This document shows positions 8,796-16,815 of a stretch of DNA of 64,000 bases, piece by piece. Below the pieces are notes generated by a model. The model ran no database searches and had not been told where the DNA came from. It worked only from the letters and a program-made list of their open reading frames with translations. The position numbers and the translations under genes were made by a program. Numbering within the stretch: the first letter of the stretch is position 1; each line of letters begins with the position of its first letter. The stretch comes from JANPIX01 sp031425195 (lineage in GTDB: Bacteria; Pseudomonadota; Alphaproteobacteria; Rhodobacterales; Rhodobacteraceae): contig JANPIX010000017.1 of NCBI GenBank assembly GCA_031425195.1, positions 62,001-126,000 of the forward strand. Reading direction: 5' to 3'.

Positions 8796-10262
8796 TCAGG
8801 CCATCTCGGCCATGCGCCGCGCGATCCGGGCAATCCCTTCCTCGATCCGCGCCGGGGCCACGCTCGAATAGGCCAGCCGATAGAAATTGCGCGGTGCCGC
8901 CACCGGGTCGAAAAACGCGGCACCCGGTTCGATCAGCACCCCGTCGGCACGAAGCCTTTGCGCCAGAATCTCCGTGTCCACCCCCTCTGGCGCGCGCATC
9001 CAGAAGCTTGATCCGCCAAACCCCCCCCCGGGCCCCGCCACTGTCAGGCCCTGCGCGCGGATCGCCTCGTCCATCAGCAACCGGCGGCGGCGGTACGCCC
9101 CCTTCATCCGGTTGACCATCGCATCATAATGGCCCAGCGACAGGAAATAGGCGACCGTCCGCTGCAGATGCCCGGGCGGATGCCGCAACACCGCCCCGCG
9201 CAACGCCCGCGCCTCGCGGATAAAGGCCTGCGGCCCCACCAGATAGCCAAGCCTGATGCCCGGAAACAGCGATTTGGAGAATGATCCGACGTAAATCACC
9301 CGCCCCTCCCGGTCCAGCGATTTGAGCGATGGCGAAGCCGGTTTCAGAAACGACATCTCGAATTCGTAATCGTCCTCCACCACCAGAAACCCCTCGGCCG
9401 CGGCCCGCTCCAGCAACGCCTGACGGCGCGGCAGGGGCATCGTGGCATTCGTCGGACAGTGATGGCTGGCCGTGGTGAACACCACATCGCAGGGCGGCAC
9501 CAGTTCGGGCGGCAACCCCGCCATATCCACGTCCACCGCCAATATCTTTGCCTGCGCCTGCTCCAGTATCCCGCGCAATCCGGGGTAACCGGGGTTTTCC
9601 ACCACTGCCCGCCGCCCCGGCCCCAGCACCACCTGCGCCGCAAGCCACAGCGCGTTCTGCGCGCCCATCGTCAGCAACACCTGATCCGCCCGCGCAGCAA
9701 TTCCCCGGCGCGGCAGGATCGACTGCAACACGCAGTCCACCAGCAACGGATCGTCCCGCCCATAGGCGTCAAGCGTCAACGTCTCGAAATCGCGCTTGCC
9801 AAGCGCGCGCAGCGCGCACAATCGCCAGTTCTGATGATCAAACAACGCGGCATCCGGCTGCCCGTAGATGAAGGAATAAGGATAATCCTGCCAGTCCGCA
9901 GGCTTGTCGATCCGCGTCAGCGATGAAAACCGCCGCCCGGTGATGGCGTCGAAATCGACAGCATCGCCCGATATTGCGGTATCCTTCGCAAACTCCGGCT
10001 GGCGCGGGGCCGTGTCCGACACGAAATACCCCGACCTGCCCCGCGCCGTCAGATAATCCGACGACACGAGATCACTGTAAGCCAGCGTCACGGTGATCCG
10101 GCTGATCCCCAGATGATCGGCCAGCCCGCGTGACGACGGCATCCGCTCACCCGCGCGAAACCGCCCCGCCAGAATGCCCTGCACGACCAGTTGGCGGATC
10201 TGCTGCTGCAAGGTGCCGGGCCCACCGGCAGCAAGATAGAAACTTTCGTTAGGGATGGACAT
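8796..10262 (-). CDS. tauR: TauR: MocR-type (GntR plus aminotransferase-like) taurine regulator
   Basis: 488-residue MocR-family protein: a GntR winged helix-turn-helix at about 18-80 (QIRQLVVQGILAG, then MPSSRGLADHLGISRITV), and a fold-type I aminotransferase-like domain from about 120 with the PLP lysine at K330 in SFSKSLFPGIRLGY. In R. capsulatus TauR activates taurine genes when it senses taurine through PLP. It sits between tpa and xsc on the same strand. A repeat pair like its presumed binding site touches its own start codon, which suggests autoregulation. Confidence 0.9.
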   Translation of the reverse strand: MSIPNESFYLAAGGPGTLQQQIRQLVVQGILAGRFRAGERMPSSRGLADHLGISRITVTLAYSDLVSSDYLTARGRSGYFVSDTAPRQPEFAKDTAISGDAVDFDAITGRRFSSLTRIDKPADWQDYPYSFIYGQPDAALFDHQNWRLCALRALGKRDFETLTLDAYGRDDPLLVDCVLQSILPRRGIAARADQVLLTMGAQNALWLAAQVVLGPGRRAVVENPGYPGLRGILEQAQAKILAVDVDMAGLPPELVPPCDVVFTTASHHCPTNATMPLPRRQALLERAAAEGFLVVEDDYEFEMSFLKPASPSLKSLDREGRVIYVGSFSKSLFPGIRLGYLVGPQAFIREARALRGAVLRHPPGHLQRTVAYFLSLGHYDAMVNRMKGAYRRRRLLMDEAIRAQGLTVAGPGGGFGGSSFWMRAPEGVDTEILAQRLRADGVLIEPGAAFFDPVAAPRNFYRLAYSSVAPARIEEGIARIARRMAEMA

Positions 10263-10263
10263 T

Positions 10264-10295
10264 CTGGACCTATCACGCGCGGCGCGTGGACTTAT
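10264..10295 (+). promoter_or_regulatory. TauR-like box pair abutting the tauR start codon
   Basis: Reading the plus strand, CTGGACCTAT (10264-10273) is followed by GTGGACTTAT (10286-10295), a 22-bp period. The pair is oriented opposite to tauR and ends one base before its ATG. That position would block the promoter or ribosome binding site, so negative autoregulation is the simplest reading. Compared with the xsc and tpa pairs, spacing is one base shorter and the second box has one mismatch. Confidence 0.55.
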
Positions 10296-10336
10296 CCAGA
10301 ACCCTGTCCATCCCCAAGGTCAAGCCCCGGTTCGGT

Positions 10337-11710
10337 TCAGCCGAACACCCGCGTCAGCGCGCGGTCGATCCCGTCCGTGATCTGATCGATGTCATCCGCC
10401 GTGGCAATCAGCGCGGGTGACAGGCACAGCGTGTTGTTCAGACCCGGCAGGCTCCGGTTCGTCATCCCGATGATGATGCCCTGCGCCATGCAGTCGGCCA
10501 CCACGGCGGCGACCTGCCGTTCGTCTGCGGCTTCCCGCGTGGCACGGTCTGCCACCAGTTCCGCACCGCAGAACAGCCCCTTGCCGCGCACGTCGCCAAT
10601 CACCTTGTGCCGTTCCGCCAGCGCGTGAAGGTTCCCCGTCAGCCGGTCCCCCATGGCCAGCGTATTGGCCAAAAGCCCCTCATCCTCGATGATCCGCATG
10701 TTTTCCAGCGCCGCCGCGGGCCCCGCCGTGCATCCGCCAAAGGTAGAGATATCGCGGAAATGGCTCATCGGATCGCTGGCATCATCCTTGAACATGTCAA
10801 AGATCGCCTCGGTCGTCACCGTGCAGGAAATCGCCGCGTACCCCGACGCGACACCCTTTGCCATCGTCACGAAATCCGGACGCACACCGTAATGCTGATA
10901 CCCGAACCATGTGCCGGTCCGGCCCACACCGCAAACCACTTCGTCGATGTGAATCAGGATCTGGTATTTGGCGCAAATCTCCTGCACCCGCTCCCAGTAT
11001 CCGTCCGGGGGGGTAATCACCCCGCCCCCCGCCGTCACCGGCTCCAGACAGATCGCGCCGATGGTATCGGGGCCTTCGCGCAGAATTACCTCTTCGATCG
11101 CGTCCGCCGCCCGCATCCCATAATCCGGCCCCGGCCACTGCGCGCGGTATTCCAGACAATGCGGCACCTCCACGAAACCCGGCGTCATCGGCCCGTACTG
11201 CGCGTTGCGCTGCGGCTGCCCGCCCGCCGAAAGCGCGGTGATCGTCGTGCCGTGGTAATCCCGCTCGCGGAACAATATCTTCGATTTCCGTCCGCCATGG
11301 TGCCGGTGCGAGATCTGGCGCACCATCTTGAACACCTTCTCGTTCGCCTCCGACCCCGAGTTGGAATAATACACGCGGCTTAGCCCCGGCATCTTTTCGA
11401 TCAGCCGCTTGGCAAACATCGCCCCCGGAATCGACCCAGCCGCCCCCGCGAAATAGTTCATCTTGATCAACTGGTCGCGCACCGCGTTGGCGATGCTTTC
11501 GCGACCATATCCGACGTTGACCGTCCACACCCCGCCCGACACCGCGTCCAGATGCTCTTTCCCGCGCGCATCCCACACCCGCATCCCGCGGCCTTCGACG
11601 ATCACCCTCGGGTCCACTGTCTCATAGGGCTTGTGCTGGCTCAGATGGTGCCAGACATGCGCCCGGTCCGCCGCAACCACCTCAGAGATGTCGTTGATCA
11701 TGCCGTCCAT
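10337..11710 (-). CDS. tpa: taurine--pyruvate aminotransferase
   Basis: 457-residue class III PLP aminotransferase. It moves the amino group of taurine to pyruvate, giving sulfoacetaldehyde and alanine. The PLP lysine is K285 (TMAKGVASGY) and the ring-nitrogen aspartate lies in HIDEVVCG; YSNSGSEANE marks the phosphate-binding turn. Start chosen at the ATG preceded by AAAGG at 8 bases; the frame is open 19 codons further without a ribosome site. It precedes tauR by 74 bp on the same strand and is divergent from tauA. Other omega-aminotransferases look similar, but length and locus make Tpa very likely. Confidence 0.93.
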   Translation of the reverse strand: MDGMINDISEVVAADRAHVWHHLSQHKPYETVDPRVIVEGRGMRVWDARGKEHLDAVSGGVWTVNVGYGRESIANAVRDQLIKMNYFAGAAGSIPGAMFAKRLIEKMPGLSRVYYSNSGSEANEKVFKMVRQISHRHHGGRKSKILFRERDYHGTTITALSAGGQPQRNAQYGPMTPGFVEVPHCLEYRAQWPGPDYGMRAADAIEEVILREGPDTIGAICLEPVTAGGGVITPPDGYWERVQEICAKYQILIHIDEVVCGVGRTGTWFGYQHYGVRPDFVTMAKGVASGYAAISCTVTTEAIFDMFKDDASDPMSHFRDISTFGGCTAGPAAALENMRIIEDEGLLANTLAMGDRLTGNLHALAERHKVIGDVRGKGLFCGAELVADRATREAADERQVAAVVADCMAQGIIIGMTNRSLPGLNNTLCLSPALIATADDIDQITDGIDRALTRVFG

Positions 11711-12011
11711 GCCGCCCGCCTTTCCAGAATGCCCGATCAAGGGGCAAAACCCCCTGATTTGCGCCACTGTCGGGGATCACCGCCCCCGACCGTAGGGCCA
11801 GCAGCCCCGCACCCATAAGACCAGTTGGAAATTCCTTTGGTCCGGGCCAAAAGACGCGAAAGACTTTCACCCCAAGGCACGACCTTGCAGGAAGACGGTT
11901 CTTCCCCGCACTGGCGTTCCAAAATACTTGCAGACAATTCGTCACCGTCGCGTAAACAATACCATCAAGCCCGGAAAACCGGGCACGACCAACCAAGGGG
12001 AGAATGCATTC
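11711..12011. promoter_or_regulatory. divergent tpa/tauA control region with TauR-like box pair
   Basis: 301 bp without a convincing gene. On the minus strand it carries CTGGTCTTAT (11824-11815) and CTGGCCCTAC (11801-11792), 23 bp apart, with a spacer nearly identical to that of the xsc pair (the shared stretch begins ATGGG and continues through GGGSTGCTGGCCCTA). The tauA side has a GGGGAG ribosome site at about 11997-12002. No clear -35/-10 could be assigned by eye for either direction. Confidence 0.65.
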
Positions 12012-13013
12012 ATGTCACTTCGCAAAACGCTGCTGGGGGCCGTCGCTGGCGTGGCCCTGCTGGGCGGCGCGCCTGCCGCCTATGCCCTCGACGAAATCAC
12101 CGTCGCCTATTTCCTCGAATGGCCGATGCCCTTCGAATTCGCCAAGGTGAACGGCACCTATGAAAAGGAACTGGGCGTCAAGATCAACTGGCGCGCCTTT
12201 GACACCGGCACCGCCATGTCCGCCGCCATGGCTTCGGGCGATGTGCACCTGTCGGTCAGCCAGGGCGTCCCCCCCTTCGTGATCGCGAGCAGCGCCGGTC
12301 AGGACATCCAGATCCTCGACGTGGCCGTCGTCTATGCCGACAACGACAACTGCGTCGTGCGCACCGATCTTGAGATTACCAAGGACAATGCCACCGAACT
12401 TGCCGGCAAGAAGGTGGCCCTGCCCATCGGTTCCGCCGCCCACTACGGCTTTCTCAAGCAGATGGAGCATTTCGGCGTCGACCCCGCCTCGATGGAGATT
12501 GTCGACATGGCCCCGCCGGATGGTGCCGCGGCCTTTGCCCAAGGCGGGCTTGACATGGTATGCGGCTGGGGCGGCGCCCTGCGCCGGATGAAGGAAAACG
12601 GCAACGTCCTGCTGACCGGTGCCGAGAAAGAGGAACTGGGCATCCTCGTGTTCGACGTCACTTCCGGCCCGGCCTCGTTCGTTGCCGAAAACCCTGATCT
12701 TGTTGCCAAATTCCTCAAGATCACGGCAGACGCCAACGCCATGTGGGCCGATCCCGCGAAACAGGCCGAAATGCTGCCCGTGATCGCCAAAGACGCCGGG
12801 ATGGACGAGGCGGCCACCGCCGAAACGATGGCCACCTTCGTGTTCCCGACGCTTGAAGATCAGCTTGGCCCGAAATGGCTTGGCGGCGGCGCACAGTCGT
12901 TCCTCAAGGGCGTCTCGGGCGTATTCGTCGATACCGGCAACATCCCCTCGGCGCTCGACAGCTATGACGCGACCGTGAACACAGGCCCCCTCACCGCGGC
13001 CAGCGCGCTCTGA
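12012..13013 (+). CDS. tauA: TauA: periplasmic taurine-binding protein
   Basis: 333-residue solute-binding protein of the TauA/SsuA/NitT family. Residues 1-25 form a signal peptide (MSLRKTLL... ending AAYA, cleaved before LDEIT). The mature protein has the usual two-lobe features, including VSQGVPPFVIA and GKKVALPIGSAAHYGF. It captures taurine for TauBC. Start chosen at the ATG with GGGGAG about 9 bases upstream; the longer open frame has no signal-like N terminus. A strong hairpin follows the gene. Confidence 0.92.
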   Translation: MSLRKTLLGAVAGVALLGGAPAAYALDEITVAYFLEWPMPFEFAKVNGTYEKELGVKINWRAFDTGTAMSAAMASGDVHLSVSQGVPPFVIASSAGQDIQILDVAVVYADNDNCVVRTDLEITKDNATELAGKKVALPIGSAAHYGFLKQMEHFGVDPASMEIVDMAPPDGAAAFAQGGLDMVCGWGGALRRMKENGNVLLTGAEKEELGILVFDVTSGPASFVAENPDLVAKFLKITADANAMWADPAKQAEMLPVIAKDAGMDEAATAETMATFVFPTLEDQLGPKWLGGGAQSFLKGVSGVFVDTGNIPSALDSYDATVNTGPLTAASAL

Positions 13014-13019
13014 TCCCTT

Positions 13020-13050
13020 GGCGGGTCGCCCGGTTGCCGGGTGGCCCGCC
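13020..13050 (+). terminator. intercistronic hairpin between tauA and tauB
   Basis: A 14-bp stem (two G-U pairs) with loop TTG starts six bases after the tauA stop. It has no T-run, so it more likely stabilises tauA mRNA or partly terminates, a common arrangement that raises binding protein over transporter. Confidence 0.6.
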
Positions 13051-13076
13051 CCAACTCTCGATCCGATAGGGATACC

Positions 13077-13883
13077 ATGGCGGGACTGATCATCGAATCC
13101 CTGTCGATGCGCTTTGATCTGCCGAACGGCGGGTCGGTTCAGGCGCTTCAGGACATCAATCTGACACTGCAACCGGGCGAGCTTTTGTCCGTCCTTGGCC
13201 CCTCGGGCTGCGGCAAGACCACGCTTCTGAACATTCTCGCGGGGTTTCTCGCCCCCACCGCGGGCACCGTCACCCTGAACGGCAAACGCGTCACGGCCCC
13301 CGGTGCGGAACGCGGCATGGTGTTCCAGCAGGGCGCGCTGTTCGAATGGATGTCGGTGCGCCATAACGTCGATTTCGGCCCCCGCATGAAGGGCATGCCC
13401 AAGGCGGAACGCGACACCATCACCGATCATCTTCTGGATGTCGTGGGTCTTGCCGATTTCAAGGAAAAGGCCGTCTACGAATTGTCCGGCGGCATGCAGC
13501 AGCGTGTCGCCCTCGCGCGCTGCCTTGCCAATGATCCCGACGTGATCCTGATGGACGAACCGCTTGGCGCGCTTGACGCGCTGACCCGCGAAAAGATGCA
13601 GGGTCTGATCCTGAAACTGTGGAAGGAAACCGGCAAGACCATCGTGCTGATCACCCATTCCGTGGAAGAGGCGCTGTTGCTCGGTGAACGGTTGCTCGTC
13701 ATGGCCCCCCGCCCGGGCCGAATGTTCAAGGAATACCGCCTGCCCTATGCCGCGCGCGGTGTCGCGGCCGACCTGCGCGAAGTCAAGAAATCGGACGGGT
13801 TCGGCGACACCCGCGAAGAAATTCTCAGCATGATCTGGGGGATGGAGGAAGAAATCATGGGCCGCAAGGAAAGTGCGGCATGA
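13077..13883 (+). CDS. tauB: TauB: taurine ABC transporter ATPase
   Basis: 268-residue ABC ATPase with Walker A GPSGCGKTT, signature LSGGMQQR and Walker B VILMDEPLGALD, of the nitrate/sulfonate/taurine class. It energises import through TauC. The ATG at 13077 is used because the conserved start of the domain follows directly; twelve further upstream codons are open but unlike the family. The stop overlaps the tauC start as ATGA. Confidence 0.92.
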   Translation: MAGLIIESLSMRFDLPNGGSVQALQDINLTLQPGELLSVLGPSGCGKTTLLNILAGFLAPTAGTVTLNGKRVTAPGAERGMVFQQGALFEWMSVRHNVDFGPRMKGMPKAERDTITDHLLDVVGLADFKEKAVYELSGGMQQRVALARCLANDPDVILMDEPLGALDALTREKMQGLILKLWKETGKTIVLITHSVEEALLLGERLLVMAPRPGRMFKEYRLPYAARGVAADLREVKKSDGFGDTREEILSMIWGMEEEIMGRKESAA

Positions 13884-15133
13884 CGGTCCTTGCCCTTTAC
13901 ATCGCGATCTTCATCGCCGGTTTCTTTGCCGTCCGCCTGTTCCGCCGCCGCCGCGAGCGTCATGATCTGACAAGCCTCAAGACCGTCACTTTCGGCGATG
14001 AAAGTGCCATCCGCCCCGACCGCGCCGCGAGCGTCCTGTCGATCCTGTCGATCTTCCTGATCTGGGCCGCCTTTACCGGCTCTGTCCTCTCGCCGCTGCA
14101 TGTGCCGGGGCCGTTCATTGGCACCACCTCTTTTGACTACACCGTCACCGATGCGGCCGGTCAGACGGCAAATGCCACAGTCACCGTTCTCGTCCACCCG
14201 CTCGGCGAAAAGCCGGCCGCCCCCGCCGCAGCACCGGGCACCTCCTTTGCGCAGGGCGATGGCGTCATTGTGCCGGCATGGCGTTCTGTTCTGATCAAGC
14301 CGGTGGAAAATGACGTGGGCGACGCCCTTCGCATCACCGCCATCAACGGCCAGCCCGTTGCCACCGACACCCCCGTCAAGGTGGATCACGGCAGCCTTGT
14401 TCTGACGTCCAAAGGGTCGCTCAACTTTGAACCCTACAAGGGCTGGCAGATGGAACCGATCTGGCTCCCCTCACCCGAGGCTGTCACCGCGCGGCTGGTC
14501 GAGATTTCGCAGAACGGCTATCAGAACACCTCGTTGTGGGAACATCTGGGCGCATCGCTGATGCGCGTTCTGGTGGGCTTTGCGCTGGGGTCGCTCGTGG
14601 GAATCCCCCTTGGCTATGCGATGGGCCTGTCCGGCTGGTTCCGGGGCTGGTTCGACCCGATCGTGGAATTCATGCGGCCCGTCCCGCCCCTTGCGCTCAT
14701 CCCGCTTGTCATCATCTGGTTCGGTATCTGGGAACAGGGCAAGATCGTGCTCCTGTTCCTCGCCGCTCTCTGGATCATGGTCATCGCGGCCCGCTCTGGC
14801 GTGTCGGGCGTGCGCCTGTCCAAGATCCATGCCGCCTATTCGCTCGGCGCATCGAAATGGCAGATCCTGCGCCACGTCATCATCCCCAACAGCCTGCCCG
14901 ACATCTTTACCGGCGCACGCGTTGCCATGGGCGTCTGCTGGGGCACAGTGGTCGCCGCCGAACTCGTCGCCGCCGAAAAGGGGGCAGGCATGATGATCAT
15001 CGCCGCCTCCAAATTCCAGTTGACCGATATCGTCGTCATGGGGATCATCCTGATCGGCCTCATCGGTTACGGCATCGACATTCTGATGCGCATGGCCGAA
15101 CGGCGGCTCATACCCTGGAAAGGCCGTGGATGA
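13880..15133 (+). CDS. tauC: TauC: taurine ABC permease with an inserted cadherin-like periplasmic domain
   Basis: 417-residue permease, well over the ~260-280 residues usual for TauC. The C-terminal ~230 residues are a normal binding-protein-dependent permease with the EAA loop (YSLGASKWQILRHVIIPNS). Ahead of it lie a helix at 1-20, a second helix at about 50-70, and a ~110-residue extracytoplasmic stretch. That stretch has tandem-repeat cadherin-like features: GTTSFDYTVTDAAGQTANAT near 80-98, then ALRITAINGQPV and SKGSLNFEP near 155-195. The order is the reverse of the usual repeat, as if circularly permuted. Start overlaps tauB (ATGA); stop overlaps the next gene (ATGA). Confidence 0.9.
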   Translation: MTVLALYIAIFIAGFFAVRLFRRRRERHDLTSLKTVTFGDESAIRPDRAASVLSILSIFLIWAAFTGSVLSPLHVPGPFIGTTSFDYTVTDAAGQTANATVTVLVHPLGEKPAAPAAAPGTSFAQGDGVIVPAWRSVLIKPVENDVGDALRITAINGQPVATDTPVKVDHGSLVLTSKGSLNFEPYKGWQMEPIWLPSPEAVTARLVEISQNGYQNTSLWEHLGASLMRVLVGFALGSLVGIPLGYAMGLSGWFRGWFDPIVEFMRPVPPLALIPLVIIWFGIWEQGKIVLLFLAALWIMVIAARSGVSGVRLSKIHAAYSLGASKWQILRHVIIPNSLPDIFTGARVAMGVCWGTVVAAELVAAEKGAGMMIIAASKFQLTDIVVMGIILIGLIGYGIDILMRMAERRLIPWKGRG

Positions 15134-15684
15134 CCCTGCAATCCGCCCTCGCGGCCATCGACGCGGCCAACGCGGCCGACCCCAACCTTGATCAGGGCCA
15201 ACCCGCAGCCCTGCTCTATGGCCTGCGCATGACGGCGGAACTGGACCGCATGTTCCCACAAGCGTCAGACATCCTGCAAATCGCCTGCCGGGGTCAGCAT
15301 GTCGAACGCTGGCAAGTGCCGCGCACCGCCTATCCCGATGGCCGGGCAGGCTATCTCGCCTGGCGCAGCGATCTTGGCCGCCGCCACGGCGCGCGCCTTG
15401 CAGGCATCATGGCAGACGCCGGATATTCCCCTGCCGATCAAGACCGCGTTCAGGTCCTGCTCCGCAAGGAAGGCATCAAGCGCGACGCCGAGGTGCAGGC
15501 GTTGGAGGATGTCATCTGTGTCGTCTTCCTGCGCCACTACTTCGCAGGTTTCGCCGCCAAACATTCCGCCGACGACGTGCAACGCATCGTCGACAAGACC
15601 GCCCGTAAAATGTCTGACGCAGGCCGCGCCAGGGTTCTGTCAGAGTTTACCCTGCCCGAACACCTCGCCGCCGCGTTTCAGTGA
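15130..15684 (+). CDS. DUF4202 family protein in the tau operon
   Basis: 184-residue soluble protein matching DUF4202: an N-terminal AAIDAANAADPN, then ACRGQHVERWQVPR, YPDGRAGYLAWRSDL and LLRKEGIKRDAEVQALEDV. The conserved H, E and D residues would suit a metal site, but no reaction is known to me. The ATG overlaps the tauC stop (ATGA), so it belongs to the tauABC unit and probably works in taurine or sulfonate metabolism. No signal peptide. The frame is open far upstream inside tauC, but that part is a shadow. Confidence 0.85.
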   Translation: MTLQSALAAIDAANAADPNLDQGQPAALLYGLRMTAELDRMFPQASDILQIACRGQHVERWQVPRTAYPDGRAGYLAWRSDLGRRHGARLAGIMADAGYSPADQDRVQVLLRKEGIKRDAEVQALEDVICVVFLRHYFAGFAAKHSADDVQRIVDKTARKMSDAGRARVLSEFTLPEHLAAAFQ

Positions 15685-15728
15685 ATGCCACTGACATTCG
15701 CCGCCTGCCCAACCGCGCCAAAGCTAGG

Positions 15729-16571
15729 TCACAGGATGAAATCGAACTTGCTCAACTGACCAACCGACTGCAACTCAATCTCGAAATCATACGCTCCATT
15801 GCCGTTCACGTCACCGCGAACCACCAGATTGGCCCCGGTATCGACAAACCAGATTGCATGGCTTCTTCCGAAACCCGATCCCTGTTCGCCCGCATAGATA
15901 AACGACTGATCGCCACCTCGTGAAGAATTCGCATCGATTGCAGACAGAACCAATTTGTCCTCGCCGCTGTCGAAATCGTTAACGATATCACGTGCAGCGC
16001 CTTTGCCAGAATGGCTGTCGTCAAAGATAAATCTGTCAGAATTCTGGTCATTCCCTGCAAAAAGCCGGTCACGTCCGCTCCCGCCAATCAAAGCGTCCGC
16101 ACCAGCACCCCCGCGAAGGATATCGCTGCCATTTTGCCCCCAAAGGGTATCGTTGCCACCGTTACCAACGGCGCTATCGTTCCCCAGTCCCAGTTCGATG
16201 GAGTCCGCATATCCGTTACCGACAATCGTATCGTTACCCGCAAACATGTTGCTGAAAATTGCGCCGTTTGAAAAATCGTCAAGTGAATTAAACACGATGT
16301 TCAAGTCAAATGCTTCAACCAGCGTCCTGCTCTGACCATCTTGAAACATGAAGCTGTCAAACGAATACATCGTACCTCCAAGCCAATCCGCCAAGGCACC
16401 AAAAACAATGGCCCCGCCGTTGTATTCTTCATAAAGGAACACCGTATCAAAGTCATAATCAGAAACATTGTTATAAGTCAGTGTAAGATTACTTGAAGGT
16501 CCAGAAACAAACGTGCCGCTTCGAATATTCATCCCTCCGCCTAGCGCGTCGTAACTCTTGATATATGCCAC
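15729..16571 (-). CDS. small RTX-type calcium-binding repeat protein
   Basis: 280-residue protein with RTX nonapeptides at about residues 115-180 (GNDTIVGNG, GNDSAVGNG, GNDTLWGQN, GADALIGGS), which bind Ca2+ and are typical of type I secreted proteins. A C-terminal region with DRFIFDDS and DIVNDFDSGEDKLVLS follows, as in M10 peptidase C-terminal or haemolysin-type domains. No enzyme domain is seen in the N-terminal ~110 residues. Start is a GTG with AGGAG 8 bases upstream giving (M)AYIKSYDALGG. Base composition is clearly more AT-rich than its neighbours, suggesting transfer. A TolC homologue lies at 56.7 kb, but no dedicated HlyB/HlyD is nearby. Confidence 0.8.
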   Translation of the reverse strand: MAYIKSYDALGGGMNIRSGTFVSGPSSNLTLTYNNVSDYDFDTVFLYEEYNGGAIVFGALADWLGGTMYSFDSFMFQDGQSRTLVEAFDLNIVFNSLDDFSNGAIFSNMFAGNDTIVGNGYADSIELGLGNDSAVGNGGNDTLWGQNGSDILRGGAGADALIGGSGRDRLFAGNDQNSDRFIFDDSHSGKGAARDIVNDFDSGEDKLVLSAIDANSSRGGDQSFIYAGEQGSGFGRSHAIWFVDTGANLVVRGDVNGNGAYDFEIELQSVGQLSKFDFIL

Positions 16572-16579
16572 TGTGATCA

Positions 16580-16584
16580 CTCCT
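16580..16584 (-). promoter_or_regulatory. ribosome binding site deciding the GTG start of the RTX gene
   Basis: AGGAG on the minus strand lies 8 bases before GTG at 16571-16569. A second GTG overlaps this motif and could not use it. The longer frame starting at an ATG at 16658 has no comparable site and encodes an atypical N terminus. Confidence 0.65.
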
Positions 16585-16815
16585 ATGGATGCAGCAAGCT
16601 CATGATGCCAAAATTTTTGCATCAATCCCAGCCAATTTTCATACCTTACATCAGGCATAGCCTCAGAATAAAGACGTCAATGTGGCAAGAGTCTGGGCGT
16701 TTGTTTTCCCGAAAACACGGCCGCGACTCTGAAATTCCGTACATACGGGTCGAATACGGCCCGAATACGGATTGCCTACGCAAAACACACAGCGATTTCG
16801 CGGTAAATCAAAGAC

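Noticed and set aside
9000..9040. C/G homopolymer runs in tauR and other genes as signs of frameshift
   Set aside because: The reading frame stays open and conserved through them; only cydB shows a true break.
12015..13658. A 547-codon minus-strand frame opposite tauA and tauB
   Set aside because: Shadow of two well-supported genes; composition is His/Gly/Arg-rich without recognisable domains.
16749..16772. Nine-base direct repeat CGAATACGG upstream of the RTX gene
   Set aside because: Only two copies, not linked to a promoter or mobile element; too little to call a feature.
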